From positions 41,186,647 to 41,250,646 of the forward strand of contig NC_091158.1 of assembly GCF_040958095.1 (NCBI RefSeq): a DNA stretch of 64,000 nt, read 5' to 3'. The stretch's first letter is position 1. Each line of letters starts with the position of its first letter. Position numbers and translations under genes: made by a program. Below, one piece after another: positions 51,948-62,058 of the stretch. Below the pieces are notes generated by a model. The model was given only the letters and a program-made list of their open reading frames with translations, did no database searches and was not told where the DNA came from. This DNA comes from Procambarus clarkii (taxonomy: Eukaryota > Arthropoda > Malacostraca > Decapoda > Cambaridae).

Positions 51948-51961
51948 ACTTCAACTCAACA
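51948..51961. repeat. Right target-site duplication of ORF1-only element 1
   Basis: This copy matches 48709-48722. Gypsy-2 sequence continues after it towards the purine tract. Confidence 0.85.
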
Positions 51962-51997
51962 TTCTACTGCAGTCGAACAAGCAATAGGACCAGGCTT

Positions 51998-52013
51998 TGG
52001 GTAGAGGGGGAGT
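51998..52013 (+). promoter_or_regulatory. Polypurine-like tract of Gypsy-2
   Basis: GGGTAGAGGGGGAG precedes the TG of the 3' LTR, as in Gypsy-1 at 12572. Confidence 0.55.
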
Positions 52014-52461
52014 TGTCACAAGGTTCTCCCTAGAGAAGAAGATTGAGCCTGTTCCATCATCACTTGTTCTACCACCACGTCTGCATATTCAAGAATTATA
52101 GCAAGAGCAAGAACTAGTGGTCAGACTTCTACTCCACCCTACTCTCCAATACCCGTGACCCCCAGCACACCTGGTTGTGGCCAGCTCACACCACCGGCGT
52201 CGAACAAGCACTCTGCTAGTTTGTCTGAGCCGGCTCCCAGTTACCGTCACACCAGCGCCACCTACATTGGTCCAGTCCCATATAAATAGACGCCGACCAC
52301 CATCACCAGCAGAATACTCCTCAGAGCTCAAATTGCTAGACTTGCTCCCACACTTTCCTGAGTGCTAGTAGATTTACGCAGCCAGTACTCAGTATTTTCA
52401 GCACCATTTATTTTAAGTAATTTAATGTAAGGTTAACTTGTCTGATTGATTGTTTTCTATT

Positions 52462-52512
52462 TCGATTTTTGATTGATGGCTTATTTTGATTAATTTTGTC
52501 AGTTTGTTAAGA
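52462..52512. repeat. Left copy of a 51-bp target-site duplication
   Basis: 52462-52512 and 54680-54730 are identical by eye over 51 bases. The uninterrupted version is present in the 5' LTR near 43241-43292. Confidence 0.88.
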
Positions 52513-54679
52513 CTGAGTTGCTCCTGAGCTACCGTGCAGTGAGGACGTGTCGCCTGCTCGCTCCGGTAGTTTGAGGTGGTTGCCGTTTTCGCCGGCAGGG
52601 GGTGTGGGTGTCTCTACCCTCCCTGCTGTTCCTGGTGGTGTGGACGTGGCGCTTTTACGATGGGCGGCCATCTTCCCCCTGTCGTGAGGGTAAACTCCAT
52701 CGGATTGGAGTTTACTGGCCATGCTGGATACCCGCTGGTGGACGTGGTATTGAGTGCCATGCTTCGTGTCCCGGTTGGGGACGTATATGGCATTGAGCTG
52801 GTAACTGCTCACCGTGTTGTTGTCAAGTTTGTGGGTGAGGCGGTGTACCGTGCTTTCTTATGGAGGTACGAGGGACGAACTTTGCAGCTACAGGACGGCA
52901 CCGGGTCTGTGACCATTTCAGACCGTAGTGGTGCTGTGACGTATGTCAGTGTTCATGGCGCCCCCATGGAGTTTCCTGAGAGACTCCTCCGGCGATTCTT
53001 CCAGAGGTACGGCTCCGTCATCAGTGTGCGGATGAACTCGCTGTCGTCTGGCACGTATTCGGGTGTGAAGACCAACATTCGGACCCTCGGGATGCGACTG
53101 AGGTCGGACATACCGTGCTCTGTCCGGCTGTTGGGTTACTACGTGCGTGTGTTTTATGCCCGGCAACGCCGTACTTGCTTCCGGTGTGGCTTGTTGGGGC
53201 ATCAGGCTGCCGGGTGTACTGCTGATCCGGTCGCTCCTGTGAACTTGTTCCGTGAGGAGGATTTCCCGCCGCTCCCTCTGGAGGAGGACTCCGGGGGTTG
53301 GGAGGTGAGCGTCCCGTTCGCTGCTGCGGCTCCCCCAGTGTCACCCGACGTTTCCCCAGTTGTTGCAGACCCTCCTCCGGGTGTTGCGGTGCCGTCGGAT
53401 GTTCCTCCTGACCATGTCTCTGGCCCTGCTGTTCCCGTGGACTTTCCTGGTGATCCCTGTGGAGCGTCGCCGTCGGCTTCCTCGTCTTCGACTGTGGACC
53501 CTGGCCCTGCGTCCTCCCCTCGGGTTCCTCCTGTGCTGGGTGCTGGGGTGGCTGCGGTGCCTCCTGCTGTGTGTGGTCCGGTTCCCCCTGTGGTAGAGGC
53601 TGCTGCCGTTCTGCGACGGGCGTCGGTTCGCCCGGTTCGTGAGGCCCATGGTTCTGGGTCCGCCTCCGGCTATGAGGATGTGCGGCCAGTGCCCAAGCGG
53701 TCCAGGCGTTCTTCTACTGCTTGGGCTGATGCGGAGGACTACGACGCAGGTGGAGCTTTGGGAGATGATGTGGCGCCTCCGGGTGCTTCGCGCTCTACGT
53801 CGCTGGTGGTGGCTGACGTCCATGTGTCTGCTGTTGACGATGTTTGTACCTATGATTTACCTCCTGTTCTTTCTCCTGCAGAAGGTTCTCCGCAGTGGGG
53901 GGTGGTCGCTCCTACTGACATGGATGGTGAGAGTTCTGGTGTGCACCGAGGCATCAAGCTGGTACTGAAAAAGGATGCCAAGCATGGGGGGTCCCGGCAG
54001 GAACAACGTCCGGTGGTTGACGCGGAGCGCTCCCTTTGTGGGAAGGAGCCTCTCCCTCTCGTCTTGGCCTCCCTAGTGGCGCATGATGCGCAGCATTCTT
54101 TGCGGTTTGACATTATTGACCGCGTGCATCCTGTTCCGTGGTGCCCTTCTTCCATCTGGGTACAGCGGGCTCGGTGTTTTGTTGTGGGTGTGCCGGAGTT
54201 AATGCCTGATCCTCGTACTGTTAATACTGTGCCTGTTCCGGATGACGTCATGTTACTGTGGGAGGCATATTGTGTTCGGTTCCCGGCAGCGGAGTGGCCG
54301 GATAAGTATGAACAATTTGAGTAGTCTGTGTGCTTGCTGTGACCTGTGGTTTGTTTGCAATGTATTGTACCTATTGTGAGCCCTTCAGGCCGGTGTTGTG
54401 TTTTTCATGACTGTTGTTCTGTTGTATTTATTGTATTTCCGTTACCCTTCTGTCAAGTATTGTTTTCTTTTTCCTGTGTTTCATTGTGTTTATGTTCATT
54501 GTTGTGATTTTGTTGTCGGCCCTTCAGGCCGGTATTTAGTGTATTTGTGTTACTTTGTGTTAATTTGCTTTGTGCTTTTGTATTTTTTTGTTGTTTGATT
54601 GTTTGTTATTGGTTTCTTATTTTATTATATTTATTGTATTGTATTTATTCGCATGTTCGCATGTAAAAATAAAAAAAAA
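52513..54679 (+). mobile_element. ORF1-only L1/Tx1-like insertion 2
   Basis: This is a 2.17-kb insert in the Gypsy-2 3' LTR with a 51-bp target-site duplication and an A-rich 3' end (AAAAATAAAAAAAAA). It has a complete ORF1 and a T/G-rich 3' region, with no ORF2. The intact ORF and identical duplication suggest that it is recent. Confidence 0.83.
52660..54324 (+). CDS. L1/Tx1-like ORF1 protein (RNA-binding, one zinc knuckle)
   Basis: The first ATG in the long frame is at 52660 (MGGHLPPVVRVNS); the frame is open upstream from 52576 but without ATG. The predicted 554 residues begin with an RRM-like region (VYVSVHGAPMEFPERLLRRF-type pattern around VSVHGAPMEF, then RYGSVISVRMN) and a CCHC knuckle CFRCGLLGHQAAGC. 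A Pro/Val/Ser-rich middle and a conserved C-terminal block (EGSPQWGVVAP; LLWEAYCVRFPAAEWPDKY) follow. This matches L1/Tx1-type ORF1 layout. The frame is intact, and no partner ORF2 follows it. Confidence 0.8.
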   Translation: MGGHLPPVVRVNSIGLEFTGHAGYPLVDVVLSAMLRVPVGDVYGIELVTAHRVVVKFVGEAVYRAFLWRYEGRTLQLQDGTGSVTISDRSGAVTYVSVHGAPMEFPERLLRRFFQRYGSVISVRMNSLSSGTYSGVKTNIRTLGMRLRSDIPCSVRLLGYYVRVFYARQRRTCFRCGLLGHQAAGCTADPVAPVNLFREEDFPPLPLEEDSGGWEVSVPFAAAAPPVSPDVSPVVADPPPGVAVPSDVPPDHVSGPAVPVDFPGDPCGASPSASSSSTVDPGPASSPRVPPVLGAGVAAVPPAVCGPVPPVVEAAAVLRRASVRPVREAHGSGSASGYEDVRPVPKRSRRSSTAWADAEDYDAGGALGDDVAPPGASRSTSLVVADVHVSAVDDVCTYDLPPVLSPAEGSPQWGVVAPTDMDGESSGVHRGIKLVLKKDAKHGGSRQEQRPVVDAERSLCGKEPLPLVLASLVAHDAQHSLRFDIIDRVHPVPWCPSSIWVQRARCFVVGVPELMPDPRTVNTVPVPDDVMLLWEAYCVRFPAAEWPDKYEQFE

Positions 54680-54730
54680 ATCGATTTTTGATTGATGGCT
54701 TATTTTGATTAATTTTGTCAGTTTGTTAAG
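54680..54730. repeat. Right copy of the 51-bp target-site duplication
   Basis: Identical to 52462-52512. The Gypsy-2 3' LTR resumes after it. Confidence 0.88.
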
Positions 54731-54904
54731 ATGAATTTTTTCGTAATTAAATTTTTCCAGTTTCCTGTATTTTATCCTACATATACCACACCGTGAAGAA
54801 GTCACCATAGCAGTTTTATTTTAATTTGTTTCCTTTTTTTCGTTTTTATGTTCATGGCATTCCATCTGCCCTAATCCACTGCACTTAGTCATTTTACCGT
54901 ATCA

Positions 54905-55856
54905 CTGTGTAAAGATTTTCTTAAGTATTTCTTCACAGTGCCTTCCATGCGCTCGTAAAATCCTCCTTGCCACGGTGCTCTAGGAGTTATAAATTTCCAT
55001 TGGCACAGTCTGTTTGAGCACTGAACGTACCTCTGGATGGTTCCATATTCCTCTTAAGCAAGCCTCTCCTGCCACAAAATTAGATCCATTATCAGAGATC
55101 ATCAGTTTGGGACAAGATGAACGGGCTGCATACCTACGAAAGTCTTGTAGGAACACTTCTGCACTTATGTCAGAAGTTACTTCAAAGTGTACGCCTCGTG
55201 TGTTTGCACACATGAAGGAACATATATAGGCTTTCACAGGAATTTTATCTTGAGTGCCTTATTAAAATAAGAGTTCCTGTGTAATCTACACCTATGGTCT
55301 CAAGGGACGAAGGTGGACAACTCTCTTTAGAAAGTGGTGGAGGCCCTGGGTAAGGACACACTCGAGCACTATACCTCCTGCAGATCACACAAGATTTAAT
55401 AAGGGATTTGACAGTTTGGCGACCTTGGGGAAGCAAAATATTTGTCGTAAATCAGTGAGTGTCTAGCACTCCACCATGTAATGTACCATGTTCATGTTGA
55501 TGTAAAACTATAAGTTTAGTTATGATGTGGTGACGAGACAAAAGCATAGAATTCTTAGCTTCGAAGTCAATTTCTACATGAAGCAGACGTCCTCCACGCC
55601 TTAAGATGCTGTTATTATCAGAATCAAACCAAATGCCCAGGGACTTGGTTAATTTGTCTGGAAGATGTTCATAATTTCTTCCATAAGTGTCTATTTGAGC
55701 TTGTTTGACCCAGTATTTGAGGGGACTTGGAAATTGATATTTAATTCCTAGATTTTTAAGGAAATCAAATACAACTTGAGTAACTCCTAGCAATTTACAA
55801 AAGCTAGAATAATGGTTAGGATTAATAGCTAATGTTCGAGGGGTCTCTGGATCCAC
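54905..55856 (-). pseudogene. BEL/Pao integrase region
   Basis: Frames at 55452-55856 (pre-integrase region, HHIITKLIVLHQHEHGTLHG), 55245-55436 (SCVICRRYSARVCPYPGPPP; IGVDYTGTL with the first catalytic Asp) and 54980-55237 (YICSFMCANTRGVHFEVTSD; LMISDNGSNFVAG with the second) carry the integrase. A shifted ITPRAPWQGGFYE-like segment lies near 54960-54990. Three frames and a truncation at 54905 make it inactive. Confidence 0.8.
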
Positions 55857-56046
55857 AGTGGGGACAGTTTTATTTTTCAGGGTTATTCCTGCGGGGGCCC
55901 TAAGCCTCTAGCTGGCCCACTAAGTATTGCTTGTTTCTGTTTTACTTGGGCGGAGTATGAGTATTTATGACTCTTATGGTTGCTTTAGTAAGATTTTGAG
56001 TGGGGACAGAAATATTGGTCACTATGACTTGTGGCTTCTGTTTAGG

Positions 56047-56638
56047 TCACTGACCACTGACCAACCATTGGGATCCTGTAAACCACATCTCGGTTTTCAC
56101 TATTTGTTTTAAAGTTAAACCTAATAAATAGTCAGCTGGATTGTCCTTGGTGGGAACATGTCTCAATTTAAAGTCAGCTGCTAGTTCTCGTATTTCCCTA
56201 ACTCTGTTACTGACGTAGGGAGTTTTATTGTTGTTTTTTACCCATTGTAAGATTGCCTCGTTGTCTGACCACACTACTATCTCACCAAATTAAATATTAT
56301 TGAGTGTCTTAATCAGGCAATGAGTCAGTCTTACACCCATTAATAAAGCTGTTAACTCCATTTGGGGTAGTGACCTTTTTCTTAATTGGAGCAACTCTAG
56401 CCTTAAAAGTAAGTATAAAAGATTGTTGAATGTTTACTAAATAGGCAACTAACTGCGCCATATGCTTTGCCTGTAAATTGCCAGATGTGAGTGTGTTCAG
56501 CTTCCATGGCAATTTAACCCAATATTGGTTATCTTGATAGATGGCTGAGTTGAGATACTGTTGGTAAGTCCATGTGTCATCTGGACTTGGTTGTTCAGGG
56601 ACGATACCAAAGGTGTCTAAATCCCATAATTTATACAC
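56047..56638 (-). pseudogene. BEL/Pao RT N-terminus joined to RNase H
   Basis: The frame at 56309-56638 starts YKLWDLDTFGI and WVKLPWKLNTLTS (RT entry region), then passes within a few residues to ILTFKARVAPIKK, which belongs to RNase H. The frame at 56047-56274 continues WSDNEAILQWVKNNNKTPYV and VPTKDNPADYLLG. The RT palm with its catalytic box is therefore deleted near 56420. Confidence 0.75.
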
Positions 56639-56799
56639 GGCGGGGGGGGGGGGGTGGGGATTAGAATCATCCTCAGCTATGTCTCTGAGTTGTAGTGGTG
56701 ACTATTCTAAGCCTAGTCACGCTACTATGATTGAATTATTATGCTGGTTAATTGTGGGTGTAGATTTTTTGCTGAGGTAGCACCGGTCCTGTAAGTAAT

Positions 56800-58143
56800 T
56801 TTCCTCCAACTGACAGCAACAAATTCATTCCACGTTGTTTGGTCCAGTAATAAACCTCTGATAATAATCTGCCCCTACAAGAATACCCACGTCGGTGATG
56901 CAGTCAGAATTCATCTTATAATCAGTTAGCTTCATGCTGCTGCATTTAAGAAGTTTAACTGTATTCCCAAGACATGATACATGAAGATCAGATTAGATCG
57001 TGTCAACGACGATGGCTTGTTTTCGGTTAGTATAGCCTCTTAGACGTACCAAAATTCTTACAACTTGGTAATCACGAGGTCCACTAATTGGTCAAGAATT
57101 CTGAAATATTCAGTTTCACTCAACTTAAAATTTCTAATTTTAACTGATCCACCAGTTGTTGAGTAATGAAGGTCCTTTGAGAACCTTGGTTGAAAAGACC
57201 ACGAGTGGAGATCCTAGACTTCATGCTAATTAATTTCAGTTGCTCTGTAGGTAATGTGGTGGTATAACCTGATTCTGTAGGAAGTACATTTACTTCCTGA
57301 TGTACTTTGCAATATTGTACCGATGAGGAGTTGCTTGAATCTTTATGGGGATTTGTTGATCTTGGTCAGATATCTCCACACAAAATATAATGATGTCGAC
57401 CTTTGTGGCACTTATTTCACACACGTAGGGTAACGTTACAGTTATTAGGGTCATGAGAACCCATGCATTTTGTGCATCTGCGAAATCCTTGAAGACGTTT
57501 AATCCTGGAATTACGGTACTGCACTTGTAAGCGAGGTGTTCCTTATTGCAGAAAAAAACATTCTCTATCTCTCCTTCAGGGTTAGTCGTCTTAGCAGGTC
57601 TATTAACTACAGTTTCAGTGGGAGTCAAAGAATAATTACCTATGTTACTACTCTCACATCATGCTGCGGGAGTAGTGAATTTAGTTTTGCATTTATTAGA
57701 CTTAACTGAAGTCAATTTTGTTTTCACTGAATTCTCAGTATTAGGCTGTTTGGGTTCAGATTTAATTTTTTCATGAGCCTTTAGCCTATTGATAGTGATT
57801 TTCAGTCCCTAAAATATATGTTCAAGAGAGATAATCTCTGTCTTGTAATGGGAGCAGATTTCTGCTAAAATATTACGAGGAAGTTACCTCCGAAGGAGTA
57901 ATTAAAGTGACCATTCGGAAGATTATACATTTACTTTAGTACCTAATGCTTTCACGAGAGACTCTACTTCTAATCTGAAGTTCTGAAGGGAGTCTGGTCT
58001 GTTACAGGGTGAACTTATATCTACTAATTGACAATATAAATTAGCTACATTTCTCTGTTGCAGTAATTAACTTCCAAGAAATTGTATAGCTTCATCATAA
58101 TTACTATCTGTGAGGGATAAGTTAGCTGTTACCTTCTTATCTT
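56800..58143 (-). pseudogene. BEL/Pao gag end and protease region
   Basis: SLTDSNYDEAIQFLG near 58075 is a gag motif. FFCNKEHLAYKCS near 57540 is a zinc knuckle, followed in shifted frames by CTKCMGSHDPNNC-like and C..CHKGRHH-like sequence. VGILVGADYYQRFITG near 56870-56920 matches the end of the protease region. A run of G at 56642-56654 lies just after. Numerous stops are present. Confidence 0.65.
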
Positions 58144-59188
58144 TCCTCCCTCCCCGCTCAGCTCGTTGATGCCGTGAGGGGGGGCTTAGTGGGCAGCTGC
58201 CGGAGTGTGATGCTCCTTGGGGCAGTCCTCTGTCCTTTTCTAGCCTTGTGCTCCTGCTGCCGTCCTCTCCAATTGTGCTGAGCACCTTTTCCATTTCCTT
58301 CTGTTTCGTTTTCCTCCCCCCTCTTCTCCTATCTGCTTGTCGTTTCCTGCCGACCTTTTTCTTGTTTTGGATCTTTCTTTGGACTTCTTCTATTTTGATG
58401 CCCGGGTGCTTGAGGAGGCATACTCTTGCACCCGTAGAACTGTTGTACCCGACGTCTCGAGCGAAGGGAACCTTTTATTGTCAATCCCCGCTTTCATCGC
58501 TGAACCCGATCTCGACGGACTGACGGTTCTTAAGGTGGCGTTTGTGTGGCGTATACTCACGACGCACCCCTAGGGGGCCCCGGTCTGATCGGCGATAGCT
58601 TCCTGTTGGGTGTCCTGCCTCTAATTGTGGCTCCATGGTGGGTATGGGGGCACATTCGTGGATGAATTTCTTTCTCTTCGTCTCTATGTCGATAAATGTT
58701 TCCGTTGTACCCTCTCAGGCTCGTGGGCTGGGCGACCAAGCCCCCGAGTCGGCCTGTATTGGAAGACCAGGCTCTGTAGCTCCTGCTGCGTTGGGCCCCG
58801 ACCTTGCTCCTCCTTTGACCGTCCTGACTTCTTCCCCTGGCTCCCCTCCCTCCTCTGTAGTTGGGTCGAGCCTCCAGCCCCCAGTGGTGACCACTTCGTC
58901 CCCTGGTGCGGCTAAGTCTCTCGTTGTGACTACTGCGCCTTTTGTCCCCTCTCTCTCTGGGGGTTCTCAACGCCGTTCGCGCCCCGGCCGCACTCGCTCG
59001 ATTCCTTCCCGTACTGCCCGATATCAGGCCTTGTTTGGTCCCGCTTCATGGGCCAAATACTTTGATCTCCTCCCTCTTGATTCTGCGCCTCCTGACGATT
59101 TCTCCCTCCATCGGCATCTTGTTGATTCCGTGGATGCGTCTGTTACCTTCAACCCCACTTGTCTCGGTACACGTGTCGTTGCTGCTCC
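58144..59188 (+). mobile_element. I-like LINE 5' fragment (copy in duplication unit 1)
   Basis: It aligns with 1673-2717: GAGGGGG..CTT, the 5' region, and ORF1 from ATG 58635 (MVGMGAHSWMNFF) to RVVAAP at 59185. It stops there against an LTR-like TGTTGGATA. A LINE fragment with a 5' end but no 3' end must have been cut after insertion. The upstream frame 58337-58573 is open. Confidence 0.82.
58635..59188 (+). pseudogene. I-like LINE ORF1 N-terminus, truncated
   Basis: It encodes about 185 residues identical or nearly identical to the N-terminus at 2160 (PESACIGRPGSVAPAALGPD; FGPASWAKYFDLLPLDSAPP). The zinc knuckles are missing because of truncation at 59188. The last codons before the next stop at 59244 come from the adjoining LTR-like sequence. 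Confidence 0.8.
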
Positions 59189-61427
59189 TGTTGGATATTT
59201 CCAACACCGAATACAACATTGTTGTATTCTCATTACTTATTACTAACCATACTAAATATTGTAGCAAGTAAAATTAACAACTCGTAGAATTCTCATGTAC
59301 TAATAATTCATCTGTGCAGTAGGCTAGAATTCTCACGTCACCTGACGCCAGTATTGCGTCAGATTTCCTTACAGTAAACACATTATATCCAATTTGTGTG
59401 AGAATTAAATTCGATTCTCCATAATTAAAGCATTCTGTATGACAACTGATTGCAGACGAATTGTTCTCTAACTAAAAGCCGAATAGAGCTTTAGAATCAT
59501 AGCGTCTACCTCGCGATAGTGTTAACGTCATCAATGAATGCCATGGGGAGACATTAATTCCTCTCCCTTATATATTTACTATTCTTAAATCGGTAAATAA
59601 TAATATTTCGTTCCTCTAAATAATAAACCCGTCCAGTCTTTAAAGTTTCAAGCGTGAATGCGAGAAATATTAATGTTCAAGACAATAATTTGTGTTATGA
59701 ACGTCGACTCGGCGTGGGTTGGAGGGATGCCACCCTCCTCAGTACACGGACACGTGCAGAGCCGAAAGGAAGCAGAACTGTGCTTACCGTGCTCATAAAA
59801 GACGCCATTGCCCAGCAAATCGGGCAGGTGTTATCCATCCTCAGATGAAAGCCGCCACTGTGAGGCGTGAATGACCTTGCAGATAATATCTTCAACTAGT
59901 GCTGGTGTTAAATAAGGGACCTCTTGACTTGGTTCCTGACGACACGTGATCAGCCAGCTTGAAGCGCATCACTATCCAGGATAGGATCACCGGAGCCTGG
60001 GATGCGAATTACGGCAATCTTAATACTTATACAGTGCCCACAGCTAAGTACTCCTTTATTTGATGCATCATTTACAGGTCTGATAATAGCCGGGTGATTG
60101 TTCGTTACGCAGCGCGATAACACCTAATAACAGGTGATTAGAATTTCATCTGTAGATCTTAATATTTTTGAATATAAATTGAGTAGTTAAATCAATTGCT
60201 ACTGGAAATTATTTATCTTGCAGCCCGAGAGAAGAATTCCTCAGGCTGCCTCCTCCATGTTAACCCGTACCACTCGTCAGTGTACCGAATCTGGAGAATA
60301 AGGAGACTTCTATGGTTATCTAAAGGAATCTTCTTCAAGCTAAGGCTTATTTCTTTTTTATCCATTTCCTTGCAATTTGATTTATTCAGAATGTTTGATA
60401 TTAATGAGTGATTTACTGTAACTCATTATTATGCTCATATTCATGTTCTTCTTTATGTGAATGATATTATATTCAGCATTATTTATAGGATTAAATTATT
60501 ATTAATTGAATTAGTGAACGAACCACACTGATTCCTGGACGTACTTACCTCCAGTAATAACCCCCCAATGTAGGTGTTTGAGGTTTGTTTCCTTTAATAA
60601 TACAGCCCATTAATTATTCTTATGATCATGCTTTCTAGTTATATCCATAGTCACTGGTTTCCTCTAGAATTTTATCCAATGATCTGAAATTCTCAGTTTC
60701 CCTCTTTACTTTAAAAGCGGGTGGTCCTTCGTAATTTAATTTACTACATTAATTATTAATTAATCAGAATCAAGCCCAAATATCCCACATTATGGTCCTT
60801 ATCGAACCGGATAGGCATTAAATTTATAATTAAAATATTAACCATTAATAACTAATCCTTGTGTGATAGAAGCTAGACTAACTATTTAATTAATTGTGTC
60901 AACTAACAGTGAAACACATCAGTTAGCCTAGATCACACTAACAGCTACCTTATACATAGCTTTAGTGGGTCATAGCCAATTACCCACAACATTTAGACCT
61001 ACACTTCATACTGAAGTAGAATCCTTAGGTCACCAAGAGCAACAGCTCATAACCTTATATTAATCACTAACACCAATTAAGTGTTAACCATTTAGGCTAT
61101 ACCAATGCTTCAATATATGGCTGTCAGCAGACTGTCCATTATAGCCTGAATCCATGTTATAATTACTGATTCACTCAAGTCAGTGGATCATTAACATTTA
61201 GGGATCCAGTACACTCATATAAATTACTGATCTCATACTAGTTAATCATTACTAACCCTGATAATATTTTATTCCACAATTAGGAGTACATTCAGGAGTT
61301 AGATAATATTTACGGCAGTAGAATACTTGCCAAACACAATTAATTCCTTTGTGTTCATTTAATTTCTTATACACATAATTACACAAGTGTATATTATATA
61401 AAATACAAAAAACCCAAAACGTGCAGT
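59189..61427. other. AT-rich block opening with an LTR-like end
   Basis: It begins TGTTGGATATTTCCAACAC, a TG start followed by a short palindrome as seen in BEL/Pao-type LTRs, and cuts the I-like ORF1. No matching CA end could be placed. The rest (to 61427) is AT-rich without a convincing coding region; a minus frame at 61252-61476 has several Cys but no recognised domain. It could be an LTR plus leader of another element. Confidence 0.4.
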
Positions 61428-62058
61428 ACGGTACTGCACTTGTAAGCGAGGTGTTCCTTATTGCAGAAAAAAACATTCTCTATCTCTCCTTCAGGGTTAG
61501 TCGTCTTAGCAGGTCTATTAACTACAGTTTCAGTGGGAGTCAAAGAATAATTACCTATGTTACTACTCTCACATCATGCTGCGGGAGTAGTGAATTTAGT
61601 TTTGCATTTATTAGACTTAACTGAAGTCAATTTTGTTTTCACTGAATTCTCAGTATTAGGCTGTTTGGGTTCAGATTTAATTTTTTCATGAGCCTTTAGC
61701 CTATTGATAGTGATTTTCAGTCCCTAAAATATATGTTCAAGAGAGATAATCTCTGTCTTGTAATGGGAGCAGATTTCTGCTAAAATATTACGAGGAAGTT
61801 TTCTCCGAAGGAGTAATTAAAGTGACCATTCGGAAGATTATACATTTACTTTAGTACCTAATGCTTTCACGAGAGACTCTACTTCTAATCTGAAGTTCTG
61901 AAGGGAGTCTGGTCTGTTACAGGGTGAACTTATATCTACTAATTGACAATATAAATTAGCTACATTTCTCTGTTGCAGTAATTAACTTCCAAGAAATTGT
62001 ATAGCTTCATCATAATTACTATCTGTGAGGGATAAGTTAGCTGTTACCTTCTTATCTT
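61428..62058 (-). pseudogene. BEL/Pao gag fragment (second duplication copy)
   Basis: Same content as 57513-58143, including the zinc knuckle start FFCNKE near 61450 and TDSNYDEAIQFLG near 61990. It differs by AC to TT at 61803. Confidence 0.75.

Larger units (their letters stand above)
43084..54904 (+). mobile_element. Gypsy-2: decayed Ty3/gypsy element related to Gypsy-1
   Basis: The order is truncated 5' LTR, primer-binding-like site (43484), leader, gag (44414-45728), protease-region remnant (46626-46960), integrase zinc region (46970-47490), RNase H remnant and repeats (47950-48690), purine tract (51999) and 3' LTR (52014-54904). Three insertions interrupt it: a solo LTR and two ORF1-only LINEs. 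RT is deleted. Integrase before RNase H again shows the Gmr1-like order. Confidence 0.82.
52014..54904 (+). repeat. Gypsy-2 3' LTR with an insertion
   Basis: It starts TGTCACAAGG, parallel to TGTGATGATA of Gypsy-1, and ends ...CCGTATCA. The net length without the 52513-54679 insert and one duplication copy is about 670 bp. The part from about 52304 matches the truncated 5' LTR at 43084-43477. Confidence 0.8.
54905..58143 (-). mobile_element. BEL/Pao LTR retrotransposon remnant, minus strand
   Basis: Read on the minus strand: gag end and zinc knuckles (58143-57290), protease region (57290-56800), RT N-terminus (56638-56420), RNase H (56420-56047) and integrase (55856-54905). The order gag-PR-RT-RH-IN is that of BEL/Pao. 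Stops and shifts are frequent, and the RT catalytic core is missing. The integrase end is cut by the Gypsy-2 3' LTR and the gag start by an I-like LINE. Confidence 0.8.
57513..61427. repeat. Tandem duplication, first copy (3915-bp unit)
   Basis: Every position from 57513 to at least 60085 recurs 3915 bases downstream without an indel. The unit contains part of BEL/Pao gag, the 5' end of an I-like LINE and an AT-rich block. By eye there are about nine substitutions over 2573 bases. Confidence 0.9.

Noticed and set aside
54905..58143. An endogenous retrovirus with an envelope gene
   Set aside because: Only gag, protease, RT, RNase H and integrase remnants of BEL/Pao type are seen. I find no envelope-like frame with signal or membrane segments.
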